From: Microcaldota archaeon
Lineage (GTDB): Archaea; Micrarchaeota; Micrarchaeia; Anstonellales; Bilamarchaeaceae
Length of the DNA stretch: 64,000 bases
Reading direction: 5' to 3'
NCBI GenBank assembly: GCA_018812715.1
Contig: JAHJCT010000027.1
Span: 1 to 64,000, forward strand
Below are positions 44,616-51,987 of the stretch, one piece after another. The notes below the pieces were generated by a model that did not search any database, had not been told where the DNA came from, and saw only the letters and a list, made by a program, of their open reading frames with translations. A program made the position numbers and the translations under genes. Numbering within the stretch: the first letter of the stretch is position 1; every line of letters starts with the position of its first letter.

Positions 44616-44915
44616 ATGTATGCTAATGAATTTCTTATGAGCACTTCTGCCGCTGCTGGTTTTACGGCCATATGGGCTGGGATAATGGGGTTTTTCTGGC
44701 TTTTCTACTGCCTCGCCATTTTAGTATGTATTGTATTCTTTGTCATATGGGTTTGGTTACTTATTGACTGTCTAAAACGCGAAAATTATGATGGCCCAAA
44801 TGATAGACTTCTTTGGGCCCTTGTGATACTCTTTGGAGGAATCATTGGTTGTGCAATCTATTACTTCCTCATCAAACAAAAGAAAGACCAAGTCACCAAA
44901 GAGGACAAATCTTAA
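44616..44915 (+). CDS. small membrane protein, PLDc_N-like
   Basis: 99 residues from the ATG at 44616. Two transmembrane helices (FWLFYCLAILVCIVFFVIWV and LLWALVILFGGIIGCAIYYF) are separated by a short polar loop, WLLIDCLKRENYDGPNDR. The loop plus second helix resembles the phospholipase D N-terminal (PLDc_N) membrane domain found alone in many small bacterial and archaeal proteins. The tail is charged (KQKKDQVTKEDKS). Function unknown. Confidence 0.65.
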   Translation: MYANEFLMSTSAAAGFTAIWAGIMGFFWLFYCLAILVCIVFFVIWVWLLIDCLKRENYDGPNDRLLWALVILFGGIIGCAIYYFLIKQKKDQVTKEDKS

Positions 44916-44920
44916 TTTTT

Positions 44921-45985
44921 CTATCTTTTTATGATTTGAATAATATCTTTATTCTGCAAAACATGGTCTAGACCAACTCGTTGTCCCGGGTATTTTACAC
45001 TTTTTCCCCAGACTAACGCATACCTAAAATTCTTTTTCAAATCACGATGAAGTCTTTCGCACATTTCGCTTACAGTTGTCCCCTGCCTTACTATTAAAGC
45101 CTCCTCAAGATCTGCCCTTTCCCCTCTTCTTTTAGTATAAATATGTATTAAATTTAGTTTTTCGTAAATAGTCTTGCTAAGTTCTTCAATGCCTTCTTCT
45201 TTTTCTGCTGCAACCTCAACATATCCTTTTGGTATTTTTTTTGCAAGATCACATTTTGTAAGTACATAAAGTGCAGGTATGTACGCTCTATTTCCCTCAA
45301 GTACATCTATGAATTGATCAATAGTAATATCCTCATGAAGAGTAACATTTGCATTAAAAATCCTGTATTCACTCATTGCTGCTTTAATCTCATTTTCACC
45401 TATTTTAGTAATTTTTTTGGTGGCGTGTATCTCGATACCGCCCTTGATATTAGTTGATATCGAGACGTTTGGGGGCTTTTGATTTATTCTAATTCCAAAG
45501 CCATACAATTCATTTTCTATTATTCTTTTTTGTTGTGGATTGGTTGCCTCTACTAAAATCAGAAGCAAATCTGCGCTTCTTGCAACTGATATTATCTCTC
45601 TTCCTCTTCCTTTACCATCCTTTGCTCCTTCTATAATGCCAGGAAGATCAAGTATCTGTATCTTTGCATCCTCATACTTCATGATGCCCGGTATGCATTT
45701 CAATGTGGTAAATGCATATGCAGCAGTTTGTGATTTTGCATCAGTTAAAGCATTGAGCAATGTACTCTTACCAACGCTCGGCAATCCTATCATTACAACT
45801 GTCGCATCTCCTGATTTACGTATCTCAAAGCCTCCGCCGCCACCAGTTCCTTTGGGTGCAGTGAGCTGTCTCCTAAGCTTCGCTAGTTTTGCCTTTAATA
45901 TTCCAAGATGATACTCAGTAGCCTTGTTGACCTGAGTGCGGGCCATCTCCTCTTCTATTTCTTTTATCCTTTCTTGAATTCCCAT
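44921..45985 (-). CDS. DRG-family translational GTPase
   Basis: 354 residues from the ATG at 45985 (an upstream TTG is less likely, since a TATA-like box lies 29 bp before this ATG). An N-terminal helical region precedes the G domain: G1 MIGLPSVGKSTLL near residue 70, G2/G3 AYAFTTLKCIPG and ILDLPGIIEGA, and G4 TKCDL near residue 240. A TGS domain closes the protein (DLEEALIVRQGTTVSEM ... LQNKDIIQI). This order is that of archaeal/eukaryotic DRG (Rbg) GTPases, which associate with ribosomes. The Gly run GTGGGGGFEI before the G domain is also typical. Confidence 0.93.
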   Translation of the reverse strand: MGIQERIKEIEEEMARTQVNKATEYHLGILKAKLAKLRRQLTAPKGTGGGGGFEIRKSGDATVVMIGLPSVGKSTLLNALTDAKSQTAAYAFTTLKCIPGIMKYEDAKIQILDLPGIIEGAKDGKGRGREIISVARSADLLLILVEATNPQQKRIIENELYGFGIRINQKPPNVSISTNIKGGIEIHATKKITKIGENEIKAAMSEYRIFNANVTLHEDITIDQFIDVLEGNRAYIPALYVLTKCDLAKKIPKGYVEVAAEKEEGIEELSKTIYEKLNLIHIYTKRRGERADLEEALIVRQGTTVSEMCERLHRDLKKNFRYALVWGKSVKYPGQRVGLDHVLQNKDIIQIIKR

Positions 45986-46010
45986 ATCTAGATTTGATCT
46001 ATTCACCAAG

Positions 46011-46020
46011 CATTTTTAAG
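46011..46020. promoter_or_regulatory. shared bidirectional TATA box, DRG GTPase / Cys-rich protein
   Basis: CATTTTTAAG lies about 29 bp from the minus-strand ATG at 45985 and about 28 bp from the plus-strand ATG at 46043; start codons are 58 bp apart. It is the only TATA-like element between them. Confidence 0.5.
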
Positions 46021-46042
46021 ATCTCAGCTTTTAGTCAATCTT

Positions 46043-46591
46043 ATGTTAAGGTACTTGATTATTGGTTTGTTTGTGTTTGGTCTTTCTTTTGCCTGTAATG
46101 TTGATGAAGATTGTCTCAGTGCTGGCACTGGCAATGTATGTTTGAATGGAACTTGTATTGATGTTGCATTCGATGCATGTCAATTAGATAGTGATTGCCC
46201 TTCAACTGTCCCAGGCCCGGAATATTTTTGTGATGTAATGGCATGTACCGAAACAGGTGCCTATCTTTGTGCAAATGATGATGATTGTATTTCTGCTGGA
46301 AAAGGGAATACCTGTTTAGCCGGCATTTGCGGATTTGTAGAACCGGCAGAATGTCAAGTAGATGCAGATTGCCCACTATCAATTCCCGGCCCAGATTACA
46401 TCTGCGATGAGGGTTTGTGCACACAAACTGGGTTGTACCGTTGCAATGATGATCTTGAATGTATGGATGCAAACGAAGGCAATGAATGTGCCCAAGGAAC
46501 TTGCCTTTATGTTTCTAAGCCCCCACCTAACCCCTGTTCATTTACATTTGCCTTGCTTGGTATGCTAGCCTTTGTTGCTTTCAAACGTTAA
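46043..46591 (+). CDS. secreted cysteine-rich repeat protein
   Basis: 182 residues. An N-terminal signal segment (MLRYLIIGLFVFGLSFA) leads into five four-cysteine modules in A-B-A-B-A order: A modules (DEDCLSAGTGNVCLNGTC, DDDCISAGKGNTCLAGIC, DLECMDANEGNECAQGTC) and B modules (CQLDSDCPSTVPGPEYFC, CQVDADCPLSIPGPDYIC). After a Pro-rich spacer the chain ends in a hydrophobic segment (FTFALLGMLAFVAFKR), probably a C-terminal anchor or sorting signal. The modules should be disulfide-stabilised outside the cell. Function unknown. Confidence 0.72.
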   Translation: MLRYLIIGLFVFGLSFACNVDEDCLSAGTGNVCLNGTCIDVAFDACQLDSDCPSTVPGPEYFCDVMACTETGAYLCANDDDCISAGKGNTCLAGICGFVEPAECQVDADCPLSIPGPDYICDEGLCTQTGLYRCNDDLECMDANEGNECAQGTCLYVSKPPPNPCSFTFALLGMLAFVAFKR

Positions 46592-47004
46592 TTTATTTCT
46601 ATCTTTTCAAATTCTTCTTTAAAGAAATTTTTGATTTTTTCACAAAGATATGTTGCTCGTATAGCATCGTTTTTACTTAGCAACCCATCTTCATATTCAG
46701 CTGGTGTTTTCATTTCTATTAATTGGTACAAATCTCTACATATTTGAGATTTTTTCTTTTCATTAGATGTCTTTGCTTCTTTCAATAAGTTAACAGCTTC
46801 TGCATGATTTTGAGCTGAAGATTTTCTACCTAATTTGTAAACAGTAAACGAATCAACAAAAGCAATTGCGCAATGCACTGCCATTGTAACTGCATTGTTC
46901 GGTCTATTTTTATCAAATTCATCTTTCATTCCTTCATAATATTGTTCTGCTTTTTCTCGAAATCCTCTATATTTCTCTCGTGAAACTTTCTTTATTCTGG
47001 TCAT
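46588..47004 (-). CDS. HEPN-domain protein, putative toxin partner
   Basis: 138 residues, all helical by eye. The pattern YYEGMKDEFDKNRPNNAV, CAIAFVDSFTVYKLG, NHAEAVNLLKE follows HEPN proteins, which pair with minimal nucleotidyltransferases. The strict R-x4-6-H ribonuclease motif is not certain (an R-x6-H spacing occurs at GRKSSAQNH), so nuclease activity is open. Its start overlaps the stop of the HTH-MNT gene by ATGA, forming a two-gene unit. Confidence 0.7.
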   Translation of the reverse strand: MTRIKKVSREKYRGFREKAEQYYEGMKDEFDKNRPNNAVTMAVHCAIAFVDSFTVYKLGRKSSAQNHAEAVNLLKEAKTSNEKKKSQICRDLYQLIEMKTPAEYEDGLLSKNDAIRATYLCEKIKNFFKEEFEKIEIN

Positions 47005-47633
47005 CCATACACCTTTATTCCTTTGTTGGTTGCCTCAGAGAGCCAATCTGGTTTATTCTTTTCTACTGCTTTTTCATCATATATGTGTATTGATGCTCTG
47101 TTACCCATTTTTTCTTGTATTGCCATACCAAGAATACTTTCTATAAATAATTTTAACATTTTATTTTCCCCCTCTCTTTCAACAATAACAAGTATATCAA
47201 TATCACTTTCAGGCCTTGCAGTTCCTTCTGCTACAGAGCCAAAAATATAAGCAGCTTTTATAGGTGGAATTTTATTCTTGCCATATATCTCAATCATGAT
47301 ATTTAGAAATTCTATTGTTTCTTTTGTTATTCTTTTTATGGAGTTTAATGGCGTAATCTCTGATGCTTCAAGAAAAGCTTTGACATAAGGATATGCGAAA
47401 GAATCCGTGTTTAACTTCCAAACCAAAGCATTACCAACAGTTTTTCCTTTTATGACATTAAGATCAAGCAACTGTCTCATTGCTTTATTTACTGCCGTGT
47501 GACTTACTCCCAATACTCTTGCCAATTCTCTCTCACTCAATGATTCTTGCTCTTGTAACAAAAAGTGCAATATTTTTCGTTTTAGCTTTGAACCGAATAC
47601 TTGTTTTGCTATTGATTCATCATTAATTCTCAT
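47001..47633 (-). CDS. HTH-nucleotidyltransferase (MNT) protein
   Basis: 210 residues. Residues about 15-75 form a winged helix (KILHFLLQEQESLSERELAR, VSHTAVNKAMRQLLDLNVI). Residues about 125-200 form a minimal nucleotidyltransferase with GSVAEGTARPESDIDILVI, the GSx..DxD active site. In HEPN-MNT toxin-antitoxin pairs the MNT partner neutralises the HEPN toxin, in some cases by adenylylating it. The DNA-binding domain suggests autoregulation at the repeated element just upstream. Confidence 0.8.
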   Translation of the reverse strand: MRINDESIAKQVFGSKLKRKILHFLLQEQESLSERELARVLGVSHTAVNKAMRQLLDLNVIKGKTVGNALVWKLNTDSFAYPYVKAFLEASEITPLNSIKRITKETIEFLNIMIEIYGKNKIPPIKAAYIFGSVAEGTARPESDIDILVIVEREGENKMLKLFIESILGMAIQEKMGNRASIHIYDEKAVEKNKPDWLSEATNKGIKVYG

Positions 47634-47635
47634 GC

Positions 47636-47690
47636 AAATATTTACAACTGTAAACTTTTAAATATTTACGTTTGGCAACTTTTAGTTTAC
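47636..47690. promoter_or_regulatory. repeated operator-like element upstream of the HTH-MNT gene
   Basis: AAATATTTAC occurs twice (47636-47645 and 47660-47669, 24 bp apart), and TTTAC/GTAAA half-sites recur at 47641, 47650, 47665 and 47686. One copy overlaps the TATA-like GTAAATATTTAAAAG located 29 bp before the ATG at 47633. This layout suits binding by the winged-helix domain of the downstream gene. Confidence 0.45.
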
Positions 47691-47691
47691 A

Positions 47692-48258
47692 TCAATCCAA
47701 TTTTTTCAATCCTTTCCACCAAGAATTCGAATCCTGCTTTTCCACTTGCTTTAGAAGCTTCTTTGCACTTTTTGTTTTAACTCTTTCTTTGATGTTTTCT
47801 ATCCAGGTTCCGGCTCCTTTATATCCACTATCCAAATACTCCTTTGCCTGAAAAGCACATTCAACATAATCAGCATCTTTTAACAGCACTTTTTCTTTTT
47901 CAGAAAGGTCAAGTATCTGTAAAATGGAATCTTTGATTTTTTCAGGCATATTCTTTACCTGTTCATTCTCCACTTTCTTTTCAAGTTCATCAGTCACTTC
48001 AATATACCTTGCCGTAATTTTGTTCAAATCCAATAATCTTGTTTCATGCATATCATGAAATAATGCAGCAGTACATAATTTTCTAGCATCTTCATCCTCC
48101 GCCCCTTCCATCTTTGCCAGTATGAATGCTACAATTCCTGTTCTATATGCATGATCTGCAACACTTTCTGGGTGCTTAATTTTCTCTGCCCACCATCCAC
48201 TTCTTGCAACTCTTTTTAGCATTCCGGCTTCAAATATATATTTTGCTATTTCTTCCAT
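47692..48258 (-). CDS. HD-domain phosphohydrolase (YfbR/HDDC2-like)
   Basis: 188 residues. The early His in ESVADHAYRTG, the HD pair in ALFHDMHETRL near residue 69 and the later Asp in LLKDADYVEC define the HD superfamily, in the layout of 5'-deoxynucleotidase YfbR/HDDC2. It probably dephosphorylates a nucleoside monophosphate. It overlaps the aldolase-family gene by 13 bp and is the last gene of the mtnA operon, which suggests a substrate linked to nucleoside salvage. Confidence 0.83.
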   Translation of the reverse strand: MEEIAKYIFEAGMLKRVARSGWWAEKIKHPESVADHAYRTGIVAFILAKMEGAEDEDARKLCTAALFHDMHETRLLDLNKITARYIEVTDELEKKVENEQVKNMPEKIKDSILQILDLSEKEKVLLKDADYVECAFQAKEYLDSGYKGAGTWIENIKERVKTKSAKKLLKQVEKQDSNSWWKGLKKLD

Positions 48259-48767
48259 TTCATCATCTCTAAAAGTTCTTCTTCATTTTTTGCTATCAAT
48301 ACAAATCCATGTTCCTTTATCATAAATATCCCATGTAACCTTGCCATTTTCGCAGCTGCTTTTGCAAGCTCTTTGCTCCCATAAGAAAAAGGCCCAACAC
48401 TGGCCCCTTCAAATTTTTCCAACAAATTTTCATCATGGAAATGGAGTATTATACTTACTTCAGGTAGCGCTCCATAAATCTCATAGTGCATCCTTGTTTC
48501 TGAAGATGGCACTGCCCCCACTGCAATTACTATATCTTCATCTACCTCCAAAACCAGTGAAACGTCTTCTTTTCCTAATTCTGTCATTTTTGCTCCTGTG
48601 CGTTTTATCAAAAATCCATTTGCAACTCTTATACTCATATTCCCTTCATTCTTTTTTGGATTTAGAAATCCCCTGAGTTTTGCATCTAGTGTTAAATATG
48701 AACTTATCTCTGGAAGTTTTCCCTCTACAAGTCTATAACTGAATTTCACTCCATTGTATTCTTCCAT
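48246..48767 (-). CDS. class II aldolase/adducin-family protein (MtnB- or Ald2-like)
   Basis: 173 residues. Family motifs are GNMSIRV, PSSETRMHYEIY, the metal ligands in ILHFHDENL, and IKEHGFVLIA. The family includes methylthioribulose-1-phosphate dehydratase (MtnB), fuculose-phosphate aldolase and the DHAP-shunt aldolase. Its start lies inside the end of mtnA (22-bp overlap), so the substrate is probably the ketose phosphate made by MtnA. Whether it dehydrates or cleaves it cannot be read from sequence. Confidence 0.78.
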   Translation of the reverse strand: MEEYNGVKFSYRLVEGKLPEISSYLTLDAKLRGFLNPKKNEGNMSIRVANGFLIKRTGAKMTELGKEDVSLVLEVDEDIVIAVGAVPSSETRMHYEIYGALPEVSIILHFHDENLLEKFEGASVGPFSYGSKELAKAAAKMARLHGIFMIKEHGFVLIAKNEEELLEMMKWKK

Positions 48768-49705
48768 ACATCCTCAATGCCCCTAAACACTCCATTTTCA
48801 TTTACAAAAGCAGTTATGTTTCTTGCTGGTGTAATATCAAATGCGAAATTTTTTGCATGTGCACCTTCTGGATAAATCCTCATACCATTTATCTCAAGCA
48901 CTTCTCTTTCATCCCTTTCTTCCACTTTTATATGTTCTCCATTCTGGATGCCGGCGTCAAATGAAGAAAGTGGCGCCAGTACATAAAACGGAATCCATTG
49001 TTCCTTTGCAAGAACAGAAAGTGAATAAGTCCCTATTTTGTTTGCAGTATCTCCGTTTGCTGCAATTCGGTCAGCTCCCACCATTACACTGTCTATTTCA
49101 TCCTTCTTCATAAGAAAACCTGCAGAACTATCACATATTACATGATGTGGTACATTTTCTTTGAGTAGTTCCCAACTTGTTATAGCACCTTGTAACCTTG
49201 GTCTTGTTTCATCAACATAGACGTGGATTTTTTTCCCTTGTTTATGAGCTGTTATTATTGCTCCCAATGCAGTGCCATATGCATCTGCTGCCAGAAAACC
49301 AGTATTGCAATGTGTGAGTATCTTTTGCCCATCTTTAATGAGTGTAGCTCCATTTTCACTAACTTTTTTGCATTTTTCCTCATTCATCTTTTCCCATTGT
49401 GCTGCTGCCTGAATCACATTCATTCCATTACGCAACATATCAAGAACAAAATCAACAGCATGGGCCAGATCTACTGCCGTTGGTCTTGCAGATTTCAAAA
49501 TATCTGCTTCTTTCTCAGGATCTTGTGCAAATACCATTCCATAAGCAGCCGCAACACCTATTGCCGGCGCTCCTCTAACTTTCATTTCCTTTATCGCTGT
49601 TGCAACCCCTTCAACAGTTTTCAGTTCTATCCATTGTTCTTTATGTGGCAAAGCACTTTGATCTATTAACCTCACCGCCTCACCAGTAAAATCGACCGCT
49701 TTCAT
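48746..49705 (-). CDS. mtnA: S-methyl-5-thioribose-1-phosphate isomerase
   Basis: 319 residues from the ATG at 49705; upstream in-frame codons cross the divergent promoter. Signatures: VRGAPAIGVAAAYG, ILTHCNTGFLAADAYGTALG with the active-site Cys, VYVDETRPRLQGA, MVGADRIAANGDTANKIGTY with the catalytic Asp, and PLSSFDAGI. It isomerises methylthioribose-1-phosphate in methionine salvage. The paralogous ribose-1,5-bisphosphate isomerase is an alternative in archaea, but the CNTG and GDTANKIGT blocks favour MtnA. Confidence 0.9.
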   Translation of the reverse strand: MKAVDFTGEAVRLIDQSALPHKEQWIELKTVEGVATAIKEMKVRGAPAIGVAAAYGMVFAQDPEKEADILKSARPTAVDLAHAVDFVLDMLRNGMNVIQAAAQWEKMNEEKCKKVSENGATLIKDGQKILTHCNTGFLAADAYGTALGAIITAHKQGKKIHVYVDETRPRLQGAITSWELLKENVPHHVICDSSAGFLMKKDEIDSVMVGADRIAANGDTANKIGTYSLSVLAKEQWIPFYVLAPLSSFDAGIQNGEHIKVEERDEREVLEINGMRIYPEGAHAKNFAFDITPARNITAFVNENGVFRGIEDVWKNTME

Positions 49706-49710
49706 ACACC

Positions 49711-49728
49711 AATCTTTCTGGAAAGATT
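49711..49728. promoter_or_regulatory. 18-bp palindrome between TATA box and mtnA start
   Basis: AATCTTTC-TG-GAAAGATT, perfect 8-bp arms with a 2-bp centre, sits between the shared AT box (about 49726-49736) and the mtnA ATG at 49705. A dimeric repressor bound here would block mtnA transcription. Confidence 0.5.
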
Positions 49729-49736
49729 TTTTTAAT
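49726..49736. promoter_or_regulatory. shared bidirectional TATA box, mtnA / 5-FTHF cyclo-ligase
   Basis: The A/T tract ATTTTTTTAAT is centred about 26 bp from the mtnA ATG at 49705 and 27 bp from the ATG at 49758. The start codons are 53 bp apart, the same spacing as at 44563/44616. Confidence 0.5.
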
Positions 49737-49757
49737 TCTTTGAATGCATTATGGTTT

Positions 49758-50306
49758 ATGGTTTCAAAAGCAAAGGGAGAGTTAAGAAAAAAATTGTTAT
49801 CAAAAAGAAACTCCCTCACCGAGAAACAACATTCATCCATGGGTGAAGCAATCAAACAAAAGCTTTTTTCATGTCCCAGGTTTCAAAAGGCAAAAACAGT
49901 TGCTTTTTATCTTCATAAAGGAAGCGAAGTGAATACAAAAAATATGATTTCAGAGGCACTATTGCTTGGAAAAGAAGTCATTGTTCCAGTGACAAATGAT
50001 AAGATCACATTCTATCGTTTTACTTCTTTCGAGGATTTACAAGAAGGAAAATATGGAATTTTGGAACCAAAAACCAAAGTCCAACCAAGCAAATCACCCG
50101 ACGTGATTATTATTCCAGGTATTTCCTTTGGTCTTTGCATGCATAGAATAGGCTATGGAAAAGGCCACTATGACAATTATCTAGGCAAATCATTTGCTTA
50201 TAGGATAGGTATATGTTATGATTTCCAAGTAATAGAAAGTCTCCCCAGACATGAGAATGATCAGAGGATGGATGAAATAATCACTGAGAAAAGGATAATA
50301 AGCTAG
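49758..50306 (+). CDS. 5-formyltetrahydrofolate cyclo-ligase
   Basis: 182 residues from the ATG at 49758 (a TTG six codons upstream overlaps the promoter). N-terminal KGELRKKLLSKRNSL binds nucleotide phosphate. Conserved blocks are VAFYLHKGSEVNT, PDVIIIPGISFG and HRIGYGKGHYDNYL, the P-loop-like ATP/folate site of the family, followed by GICYDFQVIESLP. It converts 5-formyl-THF to methenyl-THF with ATP. It is consistent with a folate-type C1 metabolism supplying purM and methionine pathways. Confidence 0.92.
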   Translation: MVSKAKGELRKKLLSKRNSLTEKQHSSMGEAIKQKLFSCPRFQKAKTVAFYLHKGSEVNTKNMISEALLLGKEVIVPVTNDKITFYRFTSFEDLQEGKYGILEPKTKVQPSKSPDVIIIPGISFGLCMHRIGYGKGHYDNYLGKSFAYRIGICYDFQVIESLPRHENDQRMDEIITEKRIIS

Positions 50307-50334
50307 CAGGTTATAATCGATAAGGTGAACAGTC

Positions 50335-50595
50335 ATGACCGATATAAGAAGGACAATAAAATGTTCAAATTGTGGAACAGAAGCTTATGTTCAATTGAGC
50401 AGTGAGCTTGATCTGAAAGAACTCGTATTTGCAGGCACATGCGGCAAGTGTGGCAATACAATACAGGTAAATTATAATATAATCGAGAAAACCCGCACTA
50501 CTGAATCAGAAGAAGAAACAGTAACAAATCTAGATGATAGCATATTTTCTTCAGAAATACAAAACGACACGCTCAAGGATATAATGGAAGATTAA
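50335..50595 (+). CDS. small zinc-ribbon protein
   Basis: 86 residues. Two CxxC pairs (CSNC near residue 11 and CGKC near residue 37) form a zinc ribbon with a short beta hairpin between. The C-terminal half is acidic and Thr/Glu-rich (ESEEETVTNLDDS), probably disordered. No specific family was recognised; a nucleic-acid or protein-binding adaptor is possible. It is 28 bp downstream of the cyclo-ligase gene and overlaps the HAD gene by 23 bp tail to tail. Confidence 0.65.
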   Translation: MTDIRRTIKCSNCGTEAYVQLSSELDLKELVFAGTCGKCGNTIQVNYNIIEKTRTTESEEETVTNLDDSIFSSEIQNDTLKDIMED

Positions 50596-51337
50596 ATTCA
50601 GCCACAGAACTGAGAATGTAATCCGGAATATCCTTCTTTATATCACTTTTTTTATTAACGCCACTAAGAACCAAAACCGATTTTATCCCACAACAATTTG
50701 CAAATTTTATATCAGTGTCAAGTCTGTCTCCAACCACTACTGTCTCTTCATTTTTTAAGCCGTAATCCTCTTTTATCAGCTCCAAGGGATAACAGTTTGG
50801 TTTTCCAACAACCCGTGCCTCTTTTCCTGAAGCTGTTTCTATTGCAGCTACTATGGATCCGGCTCCAGGCATAAAACTATTTTCAGTAGGGAATGTTGGG
50901 TCCTTGTTGCTTGCAATCAATATTGCACCATCCCTCAATTCAGCGAGTGCATGTGCCAGCTTCTCATAAGTAAATTTTCTATCAAGACCCACAACAACAA
51001 TGTCGGCCCTTTCTTCTACACATTCTACCTTTGCTTCTCTAAACTCATCCAAGATGCCCTGTTCACCAACAACAAAAACCTTCTTCCCTTTGTGTTTACT
51101 GCTTATATATCTTGCAAGAAAATATGAGCTTGAATACACCTCTTCTTTATTTGCCTGCAATCCCATATTGGTAAGTTTTTGTGCAACATTTTCTCTACTT
51201 TTTGTAGCAGCATTAGTCAGAAAAAGAACCTTTACACCTGAGTTTCTTAATCTTTCAAGTGTCTCAGCAGCACCATCAATAACTTTCTTGCCTCGGTATA
51301 AAGTGCCGTCTAAATCAAAAATAACTCCTTTTATCAT
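50573..51337 (-). CDS. HAD-family phosphatase, NagD-like (subfamily IIA)
   Basis: 254 residues from the ATG at 51337. Motif I is GVIFDLDGTLYRG with the nucleophile Asp, motif II is FLTNAATKS, the C2 cap lies between about residues 70-180, and motifs III/IV are VGKPNCYPLELI and VVVGDRLDTDIKFA. This is the layout of NagD/phosphoglycolate-phosphatase-like HAD-IIA enzymes. The physiological substrate (a sugar or nucleotide phosphate) is not evident. Confidence 0.88.
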   Translation of the reverse strand: MIKGVIFDLDGTLYRGKKVIDGAAETLERLRNSGVKVLFLTNAATKSRENVAQKLTNMGLQANKEEVYSSSYFLARYISSKHKGKKVFVVGEQGILDEFREAKVECVEERADIVVVGLDRKFTYEKLAHALAELRDGAILIASNKDPTFPTENSFMPGAGSIVAAIETASGKEARVVGKPNCYPLELIKEDYGLKNEETVVVGDRLDTDIKFANCCGIKSVLVLSGVNKKSDIKKDIPDYILSSVAEFNLPLYP

Positions 51338-51369
51338 GTTTTTTATATGGTTTGTCAACTTATAATGTT

Positions 51370-51987
51370 ATGCGCGTAGCAGTTCTTTTCTCCGGTGGCA
51401 AGGATTCAGTCTTTGCTGTTTTCTGGGCGTTAACACAAGGCTTTACTCCAGTATTAGTTACTGTAAGGCCTCCAGATTATTCTATGATGTTCCATCATCC
51501 AAATATCGATCTAACTACAGAGCAAGCCAAGGTAATGAAACTTGAACAAGTTTTTGTGGAAACTACTGAAGATAATTGGGAGGAAAAACTCACCGCGCTT
51601 TTCAAAAAACTAACAATAAATGGCATTGTTACCGGCGCTATAGAAAGTGAGTACCAACGCAGAAGAATAGATGCCATTGGTGAAGAACTTAGTATCCCAA
51701 CCTATGCACCGCTTTGGCATAAAGATGCAGTTCTTGCAGAAATGCTGGAGTATTTTGAGATTTATGTTACTGCTGTTTCTGCAGAAGGTTTGGGTCCTGA
51801 ATTCCTTGGCGAACCTCTGAAAAAACTGGTAAATTCAAAAAAACCAGGCATTCATCCATTCCTTGAAGGTGGAGAGGGAGAAACATTTGTTACCAATACG
51901 CCTTTCTTTAAAGATAAAATAAAAATTAAAGAATGGAAAAAATCCTGGGATGGAATTAGAGGCATAGCATTAGGATTCAAAACTTAA
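51370..51987 (+). CDS. dph6: diphthamide synthase, Dph6 (diphthine-ammonia ligase)
   Basis: 205 residues from the ATG at 51370. The N-terminal ATP-binding loop is VLFSGGKDSVFA of the N-type ATP pyrophosphatase family. Later GAIESEYQRRRID, APLWHKDAVLAEM, SAEGLGPEFLG and the C-terminal HPFLEGGEGETFV are the diagnostic Dph6/MJ0570 blocks. It amidates diphthine on EF2 to complete diphthamide. It is divergent from the HAD gene with overlapping promoters and overlaps purM by 18 bp tail to tail. Confidence 0.93.
   Translation: MRVAVLFSGGKDSVFAVFWALTQGFTPVLVTVRPPDYSMMFHHPNIDLTTEQAKVMKLEQVFVETTEDNWEEKLTALFKKLTINGIVTGAIESEYQRRRIDAIGEELSIPTYAPLWHKDAVLAEMLEYFEIYVTAVSAEGLGPEFLGEPLKKLVNSKKPGIHPFLEGGEGETFVTNTPFFKDKIKIKEWKKSWDGIRGIALGFKT

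Noticed and set aside
44921-45985. Candidate HydF (GTPase) to complete the HydE/HydG set
   Set aside because: The G-domain context and the TGS domain identify it as a DRG GTPase; no HydF-type cysteine cluster is present.
48746-49705. Ribose-1,5-bisphosphate isomerase of the archaeal AMP pathway
   Set aside because: The THCNTG and GDTANKIGT blocks fit MtnA better, and no AMP phosphorylase or RuBisCO gene is nearby.
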